Below, piece after piece: positions 21,854 to 33,180 of a stretch of 64,000 bases of DNA; positions within the stretch are counted from its first letter, which is position 1; every line of letters starts with the position of its first letter. The translations under genes were made by a program, and so were the position numbers. Origin of the DNA: Haematobia irritans. Taxonomy: Eukaryota; Arthropoda; Insecta; Diptera; Muscidae. The notes beneath the pieces were generated by a model. That model was not told the DNA's origin. It was given only the letters and a program-made list of their open reading frames with translations, and did not search any database. The stretch covers positions 55,494,066 to 55,558,065 of the forward strand of contig NC_134400.1 in assembly GCF_050003625.1 (NCBI RefSeq), written 5' to 3'.

Positions 21854-23004
21854 AATAAGTACTATTATACGCCAATTATAGTGCCGTATAATAGTAGATT
21901 CGCTCGGTTACTGGTGAAATATGTTCACGACATATCTATTCACGGAGGGAACCAGTTGGTTTTACGTCTTATTCGGATTGAGTATTGGATTCCTCGTCTA
22001 ACATCTTTGATTAGGTCGACTATCAACCGGTGTAAACGGTGTCTGTTGGATAGGAAGAAGTCTTGTACGCAGATCATGGCGGCTCCCCCACCGGAGAGAA
22101 CTGTACTTACCAGACCGTTTACTACGACTGGCGTTGATTTTGCGGGGCCTTTCGATAGTAAGTCATTTATAGGGCGCGCATGTAAGATAACAAAGGGTTA
22201 TGTTTGCGTTTTTGTATGCTTTTCGACGAAGACAATACACGTGGAAGCCACATCAGACTTGTCTACCACAACGTTTCTGACTGCCTTTCACAGATTTATA
22301 TCTCGGCGTGGTTGTCCCAAGACTATTTTTTCGGATAATTGTACGAATTTTGTAGGCGCTTCACGCGAAATGGAAAAAGAATTGAGATGTGTTCTTAAGG
22401 AGGCACGTGATAAGGTGTGTTCCGCATACCAGTTTCAGCAGCTTTCATGGCAGTTTATTCCTGCCGTGGCGCCACATATGGGTGGTCTCTGGGAAGCTGC
22501 TGTGAAAAGTTTCAAGACGCATTTTAGGAATTATGCATCAGAATTCAAATATACATTTGAAGCGTTTTCGACTGTTCTTTCGAGAATTGAGGCTTGCTTG
22601 AATTCTATGCCGTTCTGTCTGATGAGTGAAAATGCTCAGGATTTGGTCGCGCGTACGCCTGGTCACTTTTTGGTAGGATCTCCGATCCTTGCTCATCATA
22701 GAGGAGGAGTCCCCATTACATTTGGTTCATCGATTTAGGAAAACGAAGGCGTTGTCGCAACAATTCTGTTTACGGTGGAAGGAGGACTATTTGAAATGTT
22801 TACAGAAAAGATATAAATGGAAATTTCCGCAGCGTGATACCGAAGTAGGGGACTTGGTAGTAATTCGTGGTGAGCAATTGCCTCCTACATCGTGGAAGTT
22901 AGGTCGTGTGGATGATGTCCAGGTCGTGTGGATGAGGTGACGTGAGAACAGCAAACGGTGTTGTAAGACGACCGGTGGTAAAATTGGTCATACTGACCGA
23001 ATAG
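21854..23004 (+). pseudogene. BEL/Pao integrase (3' part of pol), frameshifted
   Basis: The zinc-binding HHCC domain is seen in VHDISIHGG and RCKRCLLDRK (residues 25-70). The catalytic core has GVDFAGPF (first Asp), IFSDNCTNFVGA (second Asp) and MGGLWEAAVKSFK (Glu): the MGGLWE form is specific to BEL/Pao. A frameshift falls near 22690-22735. The C-terminal domain (RWKEDYLKCLQKRYKW, VGDLVVIRG, DUF5641-like) follows, then another shift at 22940 and an ending RRPVVKLVILTE with stop 23002-23004, the normal end of BEL pol. Integrase inserts the cDNA into the genome. Homology starts abruptly about 21869; no protease, RT or RNase H is upstream. Confidence 0.9.
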
Positions 23005-23051
23005 TTTTCGATCGTTCATATAGTAAACGTCATCTTTCTTTTCGCAGTACA

Positions 23052-24182
23052 ATGGAAAATATGAGGGAAATTGTTAAGACTCTCCCTGACTACGAAGATG
23101 ACGACCCGATGTCCGACGAGGAAAGATAGATTTTAGAAAATATTGTTGTACCGGTTCTTCGCGAGCCGTTACCAGCACTCGAGCAGGTTCCTGACGTCGG
23201 GATGACCCCAGTCGTCGCTTCTTTGCAAGAGGTAGTACCGACGCAAACAGTTGTCCCTTCGTCGGGGGCTGATACGGCTCCTGCTGACGTATCCGCAACC
23301 AACATAGCCAAATCATCGTCATCCCCTACGAGGACTGTCCAAAGAAATTAGGACTCGAACACCAGGGTTCATTCTAACAATTGTGTACTGTGTAGGCGGA
23401 AGCATAATCTACGGTCGTGCCGCAGGTTCTTGAATATGAGGTTGGAGCAAAGGTTGCGCACCGTGGTTCTTCATCGGGTGTGCTACAACCGTCTGGGCAA
23501 GTCTCATATGCGAACGACTTGCAAAAGTCGCGAAAGGTGCCGCGAATGCGGAGGGAGCCACCATACGCTGCTGCACTCATTCGACCAACAACAACGTCCT
23601 TCCGCTTTATCGTCCGATTTGTCTAAGAGAAAGACAAAATCAAGTTCGTCCGTTAATCCGTCCGCGTACCGCATTACAATTGCAAGTCCCATAGCTAGTC
23701 CGCTGTTAGTTTTGCAACCAACAGTAACGCTTGGTCCCACTATTGTCCTCTTGCTTGTCTTGTCCGATCATCGAATTCCAGTCCGAGCTGTCCTCGACCC
23801 TTGTACGGGGTACAGTATGATATGCAGCAGTCTTGCACAAAGCTTACGGCTTACTTCGGCAATGACAGCGCAGAATGCCTTTTGTCCGCTGGTTGTTGTC
23901 TCCCGGCACAACGCAGAAAGTAAATTGATTTTTTCTGCCCGGGTAACAGATCTAACCCGTGTAGTCATCCCATCGGCGTCGGCTCCAGACTCCATACGAG
24001 AGCATTTTGAAAGTCTCCAGCTGGCCGACCCAATGTTTTACCGTCCTTCCGGGGTGGGGTTGGTCCTAGGGCCCGACGTATACGCAAGGGTTAGTAAGCC
24101 TCAAATGTTTTCGAGTCCGGGACTCCCCTTGGCGCAGCTGACGATATTCGGCTGGGTAGTGTCAGGTCAATGTCAACCATAA
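23052..24182 (+). pseudogene. BEL/Pao zinc-knuckle plus retropepsin-like frame, located after integrase
   Basis: It starts at an ATG in AGTACAATGGAA, 47 bp after the integrase stop and a few bases after TTTCTTTTCGCAG, a splice-acceptor-like text. The first 125 residues are acidic and low-complexity. Then come CCHC-like knuckles (CVLCRRKHNLRSC, CRECGGSHHTLLH) and a DUF1758-type protease: VRAVLDPCTGYSM, LQLADPMFYRPSG, LVLGPDVYARV, LTIFGWVVSGQ. The usual D-(S/T)-G active site reads DPCTG here. Two in-frame TAG codons (23127-23129 and about 23349) interrupt an otherwise single frame of 376 codons. These domains normally belong to gag-PR at the 5' end of BEL elements. Position after pol may mean a rearrangement or a real second ORF. 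Confidence 0.8.
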
Positions 24183-24401
24183 GTGCCGTAGGTCATCCTG
24201 CCCAAAAACCCAGACACTGCAGACCCTCCGGGTCAACGGCTCTACGAGCATTTAGTTAAGTTTAATGAAGTTTGAAAAAATGATTACATGAACTAATAAA
24301 AGCAAAAAAAAAAGAAGAAAATTGTTCAATTTGAAAATGGAACTGACATCGCATTTTATATATATTTTGATATTAATATATTGTTCATATGTAATATTCT
24401 A

Positions 24402-25337
24402 CACATATACTCCCAAACATATTTTGCTTCAAGCATATACATTTTTGGGTATTGCCCAAACATTTATATGTTTGATCTCTACCAATATATAATATGTTTG
24501 AAAGCATATTGGTCTAAACAATATATGTTTGGGTAGTCTAAGTTCCAAACATTTTGTATTTTTGCATCCAAATTCAATAATGTTGTCTTCCAAAAAACAA
24601 TATGTTATTATGTGACCATATAATATGTTTGGAAGCATTTTGCACCCAAAAATATTATATGCTTAAAAAAAATTCTCCCAAACAATATTGTGCTCAAAAT
24701 TTTATTTATTTATTTATATATTTACAATCATAATGAATTATGAAAATAAACAGGTAATATAGGTGCTAACAACATAGGTTTTCGACCTGAATGCTCAAAA
24801 TTTTGTTTCTGCCCAATTGTATATTCCCCCACATCTTTCTCACTTCCACGAGATTTTTTAGTTCTTAGCACCTTTTTCTGTAATACAAACATTGTAGAAG
24901 AAATTATTCAATTTTATGATTTTTTTTTTATTTATTTTTTATTCGAACAGCGGACCACACAGTTTGTAAGGATCGAAGAAGTAGCTGATCAATTGCCCAA
25001 GGAAAAATAAAATGTTAATTTTGTAATAACAAGCAACAACCACCAACTTAATTCAATATCGCTCCCTGTTAAATAGCGCTCCAAGCTACTAAACACATAT
25101 ATGTTTATAGGCTATTTCTAAATTAATATATGTTTGCATTCAAGCATATTATATTTACAAACATTTTATGTACCAAACATAATATGTTCTAACATTTTAA
25201 CATATATGTCCCAAACATGTTATGCTAGTTTATGAACATTATATGCTTGCACTCAAAAATATTGTGTTTAAAAATTTGTGTTCCAAACATATAATGTTTA
25301 TAGCCAAACATATGAAAAACAGTCTTTTTCAACCGTG
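24402..25337. mobile_element. Family D element, copy D4
   Basis: It runs opposite to D3. It keeps the TCCCAAACATATTTTGCTTC start region, the B-box tRNA-like half (degraded near 24950-24990), and the end AAAAACAGTCTTTTTCAACC-GTG followed by TA (25338-25339). The outer 25 bp of the left end are degenerate. Confidence 0.75.
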
Positions 25338-25339
25338 TA

Positions 25340-25555
25340 TGAATTCATGAATTTCAATTACAACATAGCTGGATGTTGCAAGGCGGGCGGAATGTTTAAG
25401 TTCAAATTCGTATGATCAAAATTTATTCGTTAGATGGGGACTTAAAATATTGTAAAATGACAATTTCCCCCTCGTTAGAAAATGTACCCTAAGCTCTGGA
25501 TGCAGCTTTGTGCTTTCAGCACAATTCGTAAAATTTTTCTAACGAGTCGCGAGAG
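25340..25555. other. Unassigned sequence between D4 and a LINE scrap
   Basis: No repeat shared with the window and no motif seen. Confidence 0.3.
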
Positions 25556-25639
25556 ATGTGGCACTGCGAAGACCTTGATGAAGGTTTTCCTTCTATAGTA
25601 ATAGTAATGAAGCAGCAGACAACTCAGATATTAATGACT

Positions 25640-25795
25640 CTTATGAGTTTCGATGTGGTTCTTAATAGCTTCTCCAAAGTGAAGTCTAACGGTAACGGTC
25701 TTGATGGTATTGATCCAAAATTTAATAGGAATATACTTTCTGTGCTTTTGCCATTTTATACGTATGTTTTAACCCTTCGTTGCATGATTTAATTT
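25640..25795 (+). pseudogene. LINE reverse transcriptase N-terminal scrap
   Basis: The translation FSKVKSNGNGLDGIDPKFNR followed by ILSVLLPFYTYVLTL fits the first block of LINE reverse transcriptases (the K-S-x-G-x-D-x-I-x-P-K-x-L motif and the hydrophobic helix after it). Nothing after 25800 continues the domain cleanly. It may belong with the RT scraps at 32823-32886 and 34262-34320, but this is not shown. Clade not determined. Confidence 0.5.
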
Positions 25796-25955
25796 GAGCA
25801 AGGATAAACATTTTTTGCTATGTTAGAATTGTTGTATATGGAGTTATGATACCGCAAACCAATTTTCGATCGATTCCGATCACTGGGGGGAAAGTTACGT
25901 AACATTGCATGCAGATAATCAATTTCTTCAGTGCACGTTGTTATTTCTATATATC

Positions 25956-26146
25956 ACAGATAGAAGAGGAATTTGATCAGATCAAACATGTTTTAAGTGA
26001 AAAATTTATTGCAGGATGAGCAAAATGGAATATTTTTAATACAAAAAATATTTTATCGCCAAACATAAACTGTTTGCCAAAATCAGGTACATAATTTCAA
26101 TTTCATTTTTCTTCTGAAAGGTGATCATATTCCTTCTCGGGATGCA
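25956..26146. mobile_element. Diverged copy of the 250-bp palindromic MITE
   Basis: GAAGAGGAATTTGATCA-like text on the left and GGTGATCATATTCCTTCTC on the right match the ends of the MITE at 28457-28706. The inside is diverged. Confidence 0.4.
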
Positions 26147-26156
26147 ATGTTAAAAG

Positions 26157-26390
26157 TCAAACTTTGGGATTCAAAATAATCCTTTTTTCATGCACAGCTA
26201 GTTCCGCATTTTTGCATTTTCTATTGACGCGGGAACGTTTGGAGGGCTTCACTAAACTGTTCCACGTGTAACAGTGCAACGGTGTGAAGGGCGAAGAAAC
26301 TTCTAGGGGGTGACCAAAAAAAGAAAAAGACTGGAGAACTGCCATACTTAAGGAAAAGAGTAAGACGAATAGAAACGTCAGAGGAATCAT
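26157..26390 (-). CDS. Small open frame with signal-peptide-like start, unknown
   Basis: An ATG at 26390 opens 77 codons starting MIPLTFLFVLLFSLSMAVLQ, which looks like a cleavable signal or membrane segment, followed by a polar, basic tail without motifs. There is no neighbour, promoter or splice evidence. It could be a chance frame in AT-rich DNA. I report it because the region is not recognisably repetitive. Confidence 0.2.
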   Translation of the reverse strand: MIPLTFLFVLLFSLSMAVLQSFSFFGHPLEVSSPFTPLHCYTWNSLVKPSKRSRVNRKCKNAELAVHEKRIILNPKV

Positions 26391-26636
26391 TACCGGACAC
26401 CGAGAGTTGGAGTCACATCTGTGCCGTGTAAGAGCAGCGGATGATTGTGTATGCAGCCGTATTTTGACGAAAAAGAGACTCTGTTTATATCAAATGTTAC
26501 GCTTTTACAAGATATAGAAACTGGCATATCTTATATGATTCGGTTTGATGGAACAAAGAAGTTAAAGCGTACCACAAGCTTAAAACTGGTTTTGGTGTAT
26601 GTCAGCCTATATGATAGACGGAAACCTGGACCCTGT

Positions 26637-28180
26637 TTATACTCTTCACCACTACTGTGGTACAGGGTATAATAAGTTTGTGCATTTGTATGTAACGCCA
26701 AGAAGTAAACGTCTGAAACCCATCGTTTAGTATACCGATCGTCTTATAAATAAATTCTGAGTCGATTTAGCGATGTCCTTTGCGCGCAAAGTACAGGTCG
26801 CATTTTAAGTCCGATCGTCCTCAAATTTGGCACAGGGTCGTTTTTTGGAACAAAGACAATCGCTATTGATTTTGGAAGAAATCGGTTCAGAATTAGATAT
26901 AGCTGTCATATATATTTATCCCCGATCTGGTCATAATTGGCTTGTTTATCAACCGATGTTCTTCATATTCCATATATCCGAATATTTTATGAGTCTCGCA
27001 AAACTTCAGCCAAATCGGTTTAGATTTAGATATAGCTCCCATATATATCTTTCGTCCGATTTAGACTCAAATGGCAACAGAGGCCAAAGTTTACTGCCGA
27101 TTTTCGTGAAATTTTGCGCAGAGAGTAGAATTGACATTCTACCAATGCTTGGTAAATTTGATTGAAATCGGTTCAGATTTAGATATAGCTCCCATATATA
27201 TCTTTCGTCCGATTTGGACTAATATGGCCTCAAAAGCCAGAGTTTTCCCTGAATTGCTTCAAATTTTGCACATGGAGTACGTTTAATAGTATCGGTAAGT
27301 GTGACAAATTTGGTTGAAATCGGTTCAGATTTAGATATAGCTCCCATATATATCTTTCGCCCGATTTACACTCATATGACCACGGGGGCCAAAGTTACAC
27401 TCACAATGACATGAAATTTTGCAGAGATTGCAGAATTATTATTCTAACTATGCATGTCAAATTTAGTCAAAATCGGTTCAGAATATATATAGCTCCCGCG
27501 TATACCAGTGTTGGGGAAATATGGTAGACTGTTTCATATTTTAGACCCATTTTCAATGTGATTTTGCTCCAATTGACTGGATAGTTTCCACAGAGAATAT
27601 ATTTAATATGATATTTAAGTGTGTCAAGTTTGATTTAATTTTATTCAGATTTAGATAAAGGCTCCATATATTCGTTTTTCCGGTTTATACAAATATGGCC
27701 AAAATTCCCACACTTTACAAAAATTCTGTGATGATTTCCCCATATCTTAGTCATATCCTACACATTGTAATGCCAGAATGGTAGAGTTTTAAATAAGGCT
27801 CCGAGTCGCCCGACTTGACCAAATAATATATCACAACCCACACTTGACCACATATCTTGGCAAGATCTAACCAACATCCTTGTAAAATCGCCACCACAAA
27901 AATTGTAAATATTACTAAAATTGTCCTATATCTCGAATACATACATATGTATCGCCTGAGAAATCATATATGCTCTTTTGTACAATTGCATTAAAATTTC
28001 TTTCGGTTCATATTTCGAATATTTTCTTCATTAAAAGTATTTGTATCAGGAAATGCAAACCTTTATATAGCTCCCAGCAAATTTGACGTAGTTGAGATGG
28101 CAACACAAATGTTTGTCTACATAGTGGTGAAGGATATAATATAGTCAGCTCCGCCCGACTTTAGACTTTACTTACTTGTT
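26637..28180 (-). mobile_element. Family B tandem-repeat element, copy B3
   Basis: The 3' hairpin ACTCTTCACCACTACTGTGG / ACAGGGT lies at 26641-26669. Several 153-bp units follow (TAGATATAGCTCCCATATAT at about 27020, 27178 and 27333). The 5' end is GCTCCGCCCGACTTTAGACT then TTACTTACTTGTT (28148-28180), minus strand. Complete, diverged, no coding capacity. Confidence 0.8.
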
Positions 28181-28189
28181 TTTACTTAG

Positions 28190-28340
28190 GTTAGGTATAG
28201 TGGCGACCCAAAACTTCATTTTCACTTAGACTTTTCAGTTAATTATGATACCACAATATTGACCTTCTGTTAATAACTGAGTGCAGTTCGATTCCATATT
28301 AAGCTCTATAGCCAAGTTCAACCGCTCATTCACTATAATG
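28190..28340 (-). mobile_element. SINE-like / LINE 3'-tail element, diverged
   Basis: On the minus strand it has TGCACTCAGTTATTAACAGA, TTGTGGTATCATAATTAAC, AAAAGTCTAAGTGA and an end CCTAACCTAA. It is the same family as 29518-29755 with many point changes. Confidence 0.65.
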
Positions 28341-28456
28341 TGAAACGCTTTGAAGAGATTTGAAACACCTAAAATTGTCATCAACATTATTGATAAGGGA
28401 TAGACCACCGCAGAAAAATGTTGTACCAATCTAACATATCTTTCACGATGAATATA

Positions 28457-28706
28457 CACCCAGAGAAGGAATATGATCACCTCAACCATGTTTCAAGAGC
28501 AAAATGTTATTTTTGAATGGTGACCTTGTAACATGTTTGTCGTAACCATGTTATTTTCTCGGAGATTATGTGTCTGATTTAGGCAAGCATATTATTTTTG
28601 GCGAGAAAAGAAAATTTTTGCCATAAACATGTTACATAGTCGCCATCCAAAAATAACATTTTGCTCTCGAAACATGGTTGAGGTGATCATATTTCTTCTC
28701 TGCGTG
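28457..28706. mobile_element. Palindromic MITE, 250 bp, TA-flanked
   Basis: Inverted repeats of about 85 bp start CACCCAGAGAAGGAATATGA on the left; the right end reads ATTTCTTCTCTGCGTG. They are flanked by TA (28455-28456, 28707-28708). CAC...GTG ends with a TA target suggest a Tc1/mariner-type MITE. Single-stranded, it would fold into one long hairpin. Confidence 0.8.
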
Positions 28707-29374
28707 TATGTGTAACAATTACAACCCATCAGCTTGGCCAACGATATAGGCCAAGGATCAACTCGAATCTTCTCATACAACTTAAGCTTTTTCTACGACC
28801 TCGATTTATATCAAACTCCGTGATTAAATCTCCATCATCATCAAATGCTCATATTCGTCGCTAAGTGTTCTAGTAGTAACAAAAATTGCTTGAATGCATG
28901 ATATTGCAGATATGCAATTATATGGTGTATACGCAATGACAGTTCATATCGGCTAAAACGCATAAAATTGCAGATATGATGTCATTCATCGTAGAGCATT
29001 TGTAAATATAATTGTATTATAAAACTATATACGTAGCGTTTAGAGTAAACTTTTCATTATACCCTGCTCCATACTGTGGAACAGGGTATTATAAGTTAGT
29101 GCATATCAGGGATGGAAAATACAATTTTTAAAAAAGTACAAAAAAGGTATTTTTTTGAGCGAAAAAGTACTTTTCACTAAAATTCAACAAAAATTCCATT
29201 GGAAGATTATTGTCAAGAGCTCCTTCAGACTGAATTTTAAAGAAAATAAAATTTTGTTTGTCAATCCCTCAATTTTAAATATTTTTTTTAGTTTTATATC
29301 CGCTTACAATGACTAACGTAGTCTTGTAGTCACGGTTGCCACAGTTGTACTTCATGGTACTTCAAAAATTTTCT

Positions 29375-29517
29375 GTAGATAAATAAACATAAATTTTTGA
29401 CAAAATTTTCTAAAAAAAATAAAATTTTTACAAAATTTACTATAGAAATAAAACTTTGACAAAATTTCCTATAGAAATTAGATTTTGACAACATTTTCTA
29501 TAAAAATAAATCCCATT
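29375..29517. repeat. 30-bp TTTCTATAGAAA-type repeats, left part
   Basis: Imperfect copies of AAATTTTCTATAGAAATAAA type, the inverse of the 3272-3556 array, split by the SINE-like element that follows. Confidence 0.75.
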
Positions 29518-29755
29518 ATCCCACCTCAGTAATGCTGGTGACATTTCTGAGGGTTTCAAAATTTCTCTAAGTGGTTTCACTGCAATGTGGAACTCCGTTC
29601 CGACTCGGCTATAAAAAGGAGGTCCCTTGTCATTGAGTTTAAGATGGAATCGGCCGGCACTCAGTGATAAGAGAGAAGTTCACCAATGTGGTATCACAAT
29701 GGACTGAATAGTCTAAGTGAGCCTGATACATCGGACTGCCGCCTAACCTAACCTT
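29518..29755 (+). mobile_element. SINE-like retroposon sharing the LOA LINE tail
   Basis: It has GGTTTCACTGCAATGTGGAA, 'gactcggctataaaaaggagg', 'ggcactcagtgataagagag' and finally the GTGGTATCACAATGGACTGA tail ending CCTAACCTAACC. The last 70 bp match the LOA LINE tail at 700-775, while the upstream 170 bp do not. It may be a SINE using LOA machinery or the 3' end of another LINE. Confidence 0.65.
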
Positions 29756-30060
29756 GACAAAATTTCCTATAGAAATGTTGACAAAATTTTCTATATAAAT
29801 AAAATTTTGACGAAATTTTCTGTAGATAAAAGTTTGACAAAATTTTCAATAGAAATAAAATTTTGATAAAATTTTCAACAGAACTAAAATTTTGATAAAA
29901 TTTTCAATAGAAATAAAATTTTTATAAAACTTTCTGGAGAAATATTTTTTTTTACCATAACAAAGAATTAAAAACTTAAATATTACATTGGTCATTAAAA
30001 GACAAATAAATAAAATTTTGTCAAAACTTTCTGAAGAAATAAATTTTTGCAAAATTATAT
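29756..30060. repeat. 30-bp TTTCTATAGAAA-type repeats, right part
   Basis: About nine further units (TTGACAAAATTTTC-x-ATAGAAATAAAA), continuing the array of 29375-29517 across the retroposon. Confidence 0.75.
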
Positions 30061-31441
30061 TTTTGTCTCAAGTTTCGACCGTGATTGTAATGGTCATTAT
30101 AGTACGCGATCGATAACTTCTTATCTAGAAATTGTTCGTGTGGAAGCGTAATATTGAAACACACGCTTTTTTCGACTAAAACATTCTTGAAATTCAATAA
30201 AATCGTGTTTTCGACTATGGCTTTTACAAAATCGAGATTTTTCCCGCATGAACTTGTCTGTTTTTTCCGAATTTGTAAAAGACTATTAGCAAATAAGTTT
30301 GTTAAAGAGTTTCTCTGTCTGATATCAGCTCAAAAATGTCTACACAAAAGGTACTAAATCATTCGAGGGGGTACTACGGTACTGACCAGGGCGAAAAAGT
30401 ATTGAAAAAAGTACTATAGTATTGCATTTTCCATCCCTGGTGCATATGTTTGCAACACCCAGAAGGAGACGAGATAGACACATGGTGTCTTTGGCAAAAA
30501 TGCTCAGGGTGGGTTCCTGAGTCGATATAACGATGTCCGTCTGTCCGTGAACAGATTTTTGTAATCACAGTCTAGGTCGCAGTTTTAGTCCAATCGACTT
30601 CAAATTTGGCACAAGTATGTGTTTTGGCTCAGAATAGATCCCTATTGATTTTGAAAGAAATTGGTTCAGATTTAGATATAGCTCCCATATATATTTCGCC
30701 CGATATGGACTTATATGGCCCCAGAAGCCAGAGTTTTACCCTACTTTGCTTAAAATTTTGCACAAGAAGGACAATTGGTACTATAGTCAAGTGTGCCAAA
30801 TTTTATTGAAATCGGTTCAGATTTAGATATAGCTCCCATATATATCTTTCGCCCGATATGGACTAATACGGTCCCAGAAGCCAGAATTTTACCCCAATTT
30901 GGTTGAAATTTTGCACAGGGAGTAGAATTAGCATTGTAGCTATGCGTGCCAAATTTGGTTGAAATCGGTTCAGATTTAAATATAGCTCCCATATATATGT
31001 TTTTCTGATTTCGACAAAAATGGTCAAAATACAAACATTTTCCTTGTAAAATCGCAACTGCTTAGTCGAAAAGTTGTAAAAATGACTCTAATTTTCCTAA
31101 ACTTCTAATACATATATATCGAGCGATAAATCATAAATAAACTTTTGCGAAGTTTCCTTAAAATTGCTTCAGATTTAAATGTTTCCCATATTTTTTTACT
31201 AACATTGTGTTCCACCCTAGTGCATTAGCCGACTTAAATTTTGAGTCTAAATATTTTGTAGAGGTCTATCAAATTCTTCCATATCGAGTGTTATTTAAAT
31301 GTATTTATTTGGGACAAACCTTTATATATAGCCCCCAACACATTTGACGGATGTGATATGGTATCGAAAATTTAGATCTACAAAGTGGTGCAGGGTATAA
31401 TATAGTCGGCACCACCCGACTTTAGACTTTCCTTACTTGTT

Positions 31442-31844
31442 TTATATTTACATTTAAAAAAAAATTAAGAAAGTTTCATAATATTAAAACAAATAAGTTA
31501 AATTTTTCGAGCTACTCAAAATACTTATTTTAATTTCGCTTTATATAAATAAAATTTAATCCAGTATCTAAGACAAAATCCTTATAAAATATAATCTACG
31601 GATTCCAAAATGTGAATAACAAAAAAAATTATGGTAAAATATATAAAAGAATAGGAGCTAGACAGGCAAGAATCTAACATTGCATATATGCAATGTCATA
31701 CAACGAAGGGTTAATACGATTTTGGCCGCTTACTGTATGTACTCTTCTGTATTGAAAAATCATTGCGATTCCCAAATCTAATTTGAAGTTCCGTCCCATT
31801 CAATACGTTGCTACTTATCTTACTACAGTTGCATCACTGCCCTA
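31442..31844. other. AT-rich sequence without a recognised feature
   Basis: No open frame or shared repeat seen before D5 begins at 31845. Confidence 0.35.
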
Positions 31845-32746
31845 CACCCTCACAAAAAATCGCTTCTGTAACATATACTCCCAAACATTTTTGGGTATTG
31901 CCCAAACATTTATATGTTTGATCTCTACCAATATATAATATGTTTGAAAGCATATTGGTCTAAACAATAATGTTGTCTTCCAAAAAACAATATGTTATTA
32001 TGTGACCATATAATATGTTTGGAAGCATTTTGCACCCAAAAATATTATATGCTTAAAAAAAATTCTCCCAAACAATATTGTGCTCAAAATTTTATTTATT
32101 TATTTATATATTTACAATCATAATGAATTATGAAAATAAACAGGTAATATAGGTGCTAACAACATAGGTTTTCGACCTGAATGCTCAAAATTTTGTTTCT
32201 GACCAATTGTATATTCCCCGACATCTTTCTCACTTCCACGAGATTTTTTAGTTCTTAGCACCTTTTTCTGTAATACAAACATTGTAGAAGAAATTATTCA
32301 ATTTTATGATTTTTTATTTTATTTTAATTTTACCTTTTGCCGCACGGGGATTCGAACAGCGGACCACACAGTTTGTAAGGATCAAAGAAGTAGCTGATCA
32401 ATTGCCCAAGGAAAAATAAAATGTTAATTTTGTAATAACAAGCAACAACCACCAACTTAATTCAATATCGCTCCCTGTTAAATAGCGCTCCAAGCTACTA
32501 AACACATATATGTTTATAGGCTATTTCTAAATTAATATATGTTTGCATTCAAGCATATTATTTTTACAAACATTTTATGTCCCAAACATAATATGTTCTA
32601 ACATATTAACATATATGTCCCAAACATGTTATGCTAGTTTATGAACATTATATGCTTGCACTCAAAAATATTGTGTTTAAAAATTTGTGTTCCAAACATA
32701 TAATGTTTATAGCCAAACATATGAAAAACAGTCTTTTTCAACAGTG
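31845..32746. mobile_element. Family D element, copy D5
   Basis: The ends are CACCCTCACAAAAAATCGCT and GTCTTTTTCAACAGTG. It is preceded by TA (31843-31844) and followed by CA, probably a mutated TA. It keeps the B-box tRNA-like half on the minus strand (32330-32385: GCCGCACGGGGATTCGAACA and onward). It is close in sequence to D4. Confidence 0.8.
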
Positions 32747-32822
32747 CAGTTAATGTTCACTGTCGATGGGTAGAGATATTGAGGCAACAAAGTTGGATTT
32801 CTTGTACTTTTATATTGAGACC

Positions 32823-32886
32823 TTTAATTGAGACCATTAGCTGTACATGAGGGCTCAATTATTGGTCCGCTATTGTTTTTTACATG
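32823..32886 (+). pseudogene. LINE reverse transcriptase scrap (GS-x-x-GPLLF block)
   Basis: The translation AVHEGSIIGPLLF corresponds to block 4 of LINE RTs (usually GVPQGS-x-LGPLLF). D6 interrupts it at 32887. Directly after D6 (34262-34310) the text reads VYANDHSIQL, matching the YADD active-site block with D replaced by N. The stretch that should separate the two blocks is missing and the frames differ, so the gene is decayed. Confidence 0.6.
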
Positions 32887-33180
32887 CACCCTAAAAAAAT
32901 CGCTTCTCTAACATATGTTCCAAACATATTTTGCAGGAAGCACATATATTATTGGATGCTGCCGAAACATTAATATGTTTGTTTTATGTGAACATATTAT
33001 ATGTTTGGAAGCATTTTGAGCCCAGAAATATTATATGCTTGGAATAACTTTCCCCAAAGAAGATTGTGCTCATTCCCTAACATAATTTTCACTTCCACGA
33101 AATTTTTAGTTCTTGGTACCTTTTTCTGTAATACAAATAATGTTGAAGAAATTATTCAATTTTATAAATTTTTTAAATTT

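Larger units (their letters stand above)
29107..30439. mobile_element. Non-autonomous hAT element (hAT-3)
   Basis: The perfect 8-bp duplication GTGCATAT lies at 29099-29106 and 30440-30447. The inverted ends CAGGGATGGAAAATACAAT and ATTGCATTTTCCATCCCTG are of classic hAT form. The 1333 bp hold 30-bp repeats and a SINE-like insertion but no transposase. Confidence 0.95.
29056..31441 (-). mobile_element. Family B tandem-repeat element, copy B4, split by hAT-3
   Basis: The 3' hairpin TACCCTGCTCCATACTGTGG / AACAGGGTA is at 29059-29088. Units at 30660-31010 and the 5' end GGCACCACCCGACTTTAGAC plus CTTACTTGT (31410-31440) define a full element. Without the hAT it is about 1.05 kb. Confidence 0.8.

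Noticed and set aside
24300..24330. AATAAA plus poly(A) as proof that the BEL remnant is a processed retrocopy
   Set aside because: AATAAA is only 5 bp from a run of ten A, too close for normal polyadenylation, and no target duplication was found.
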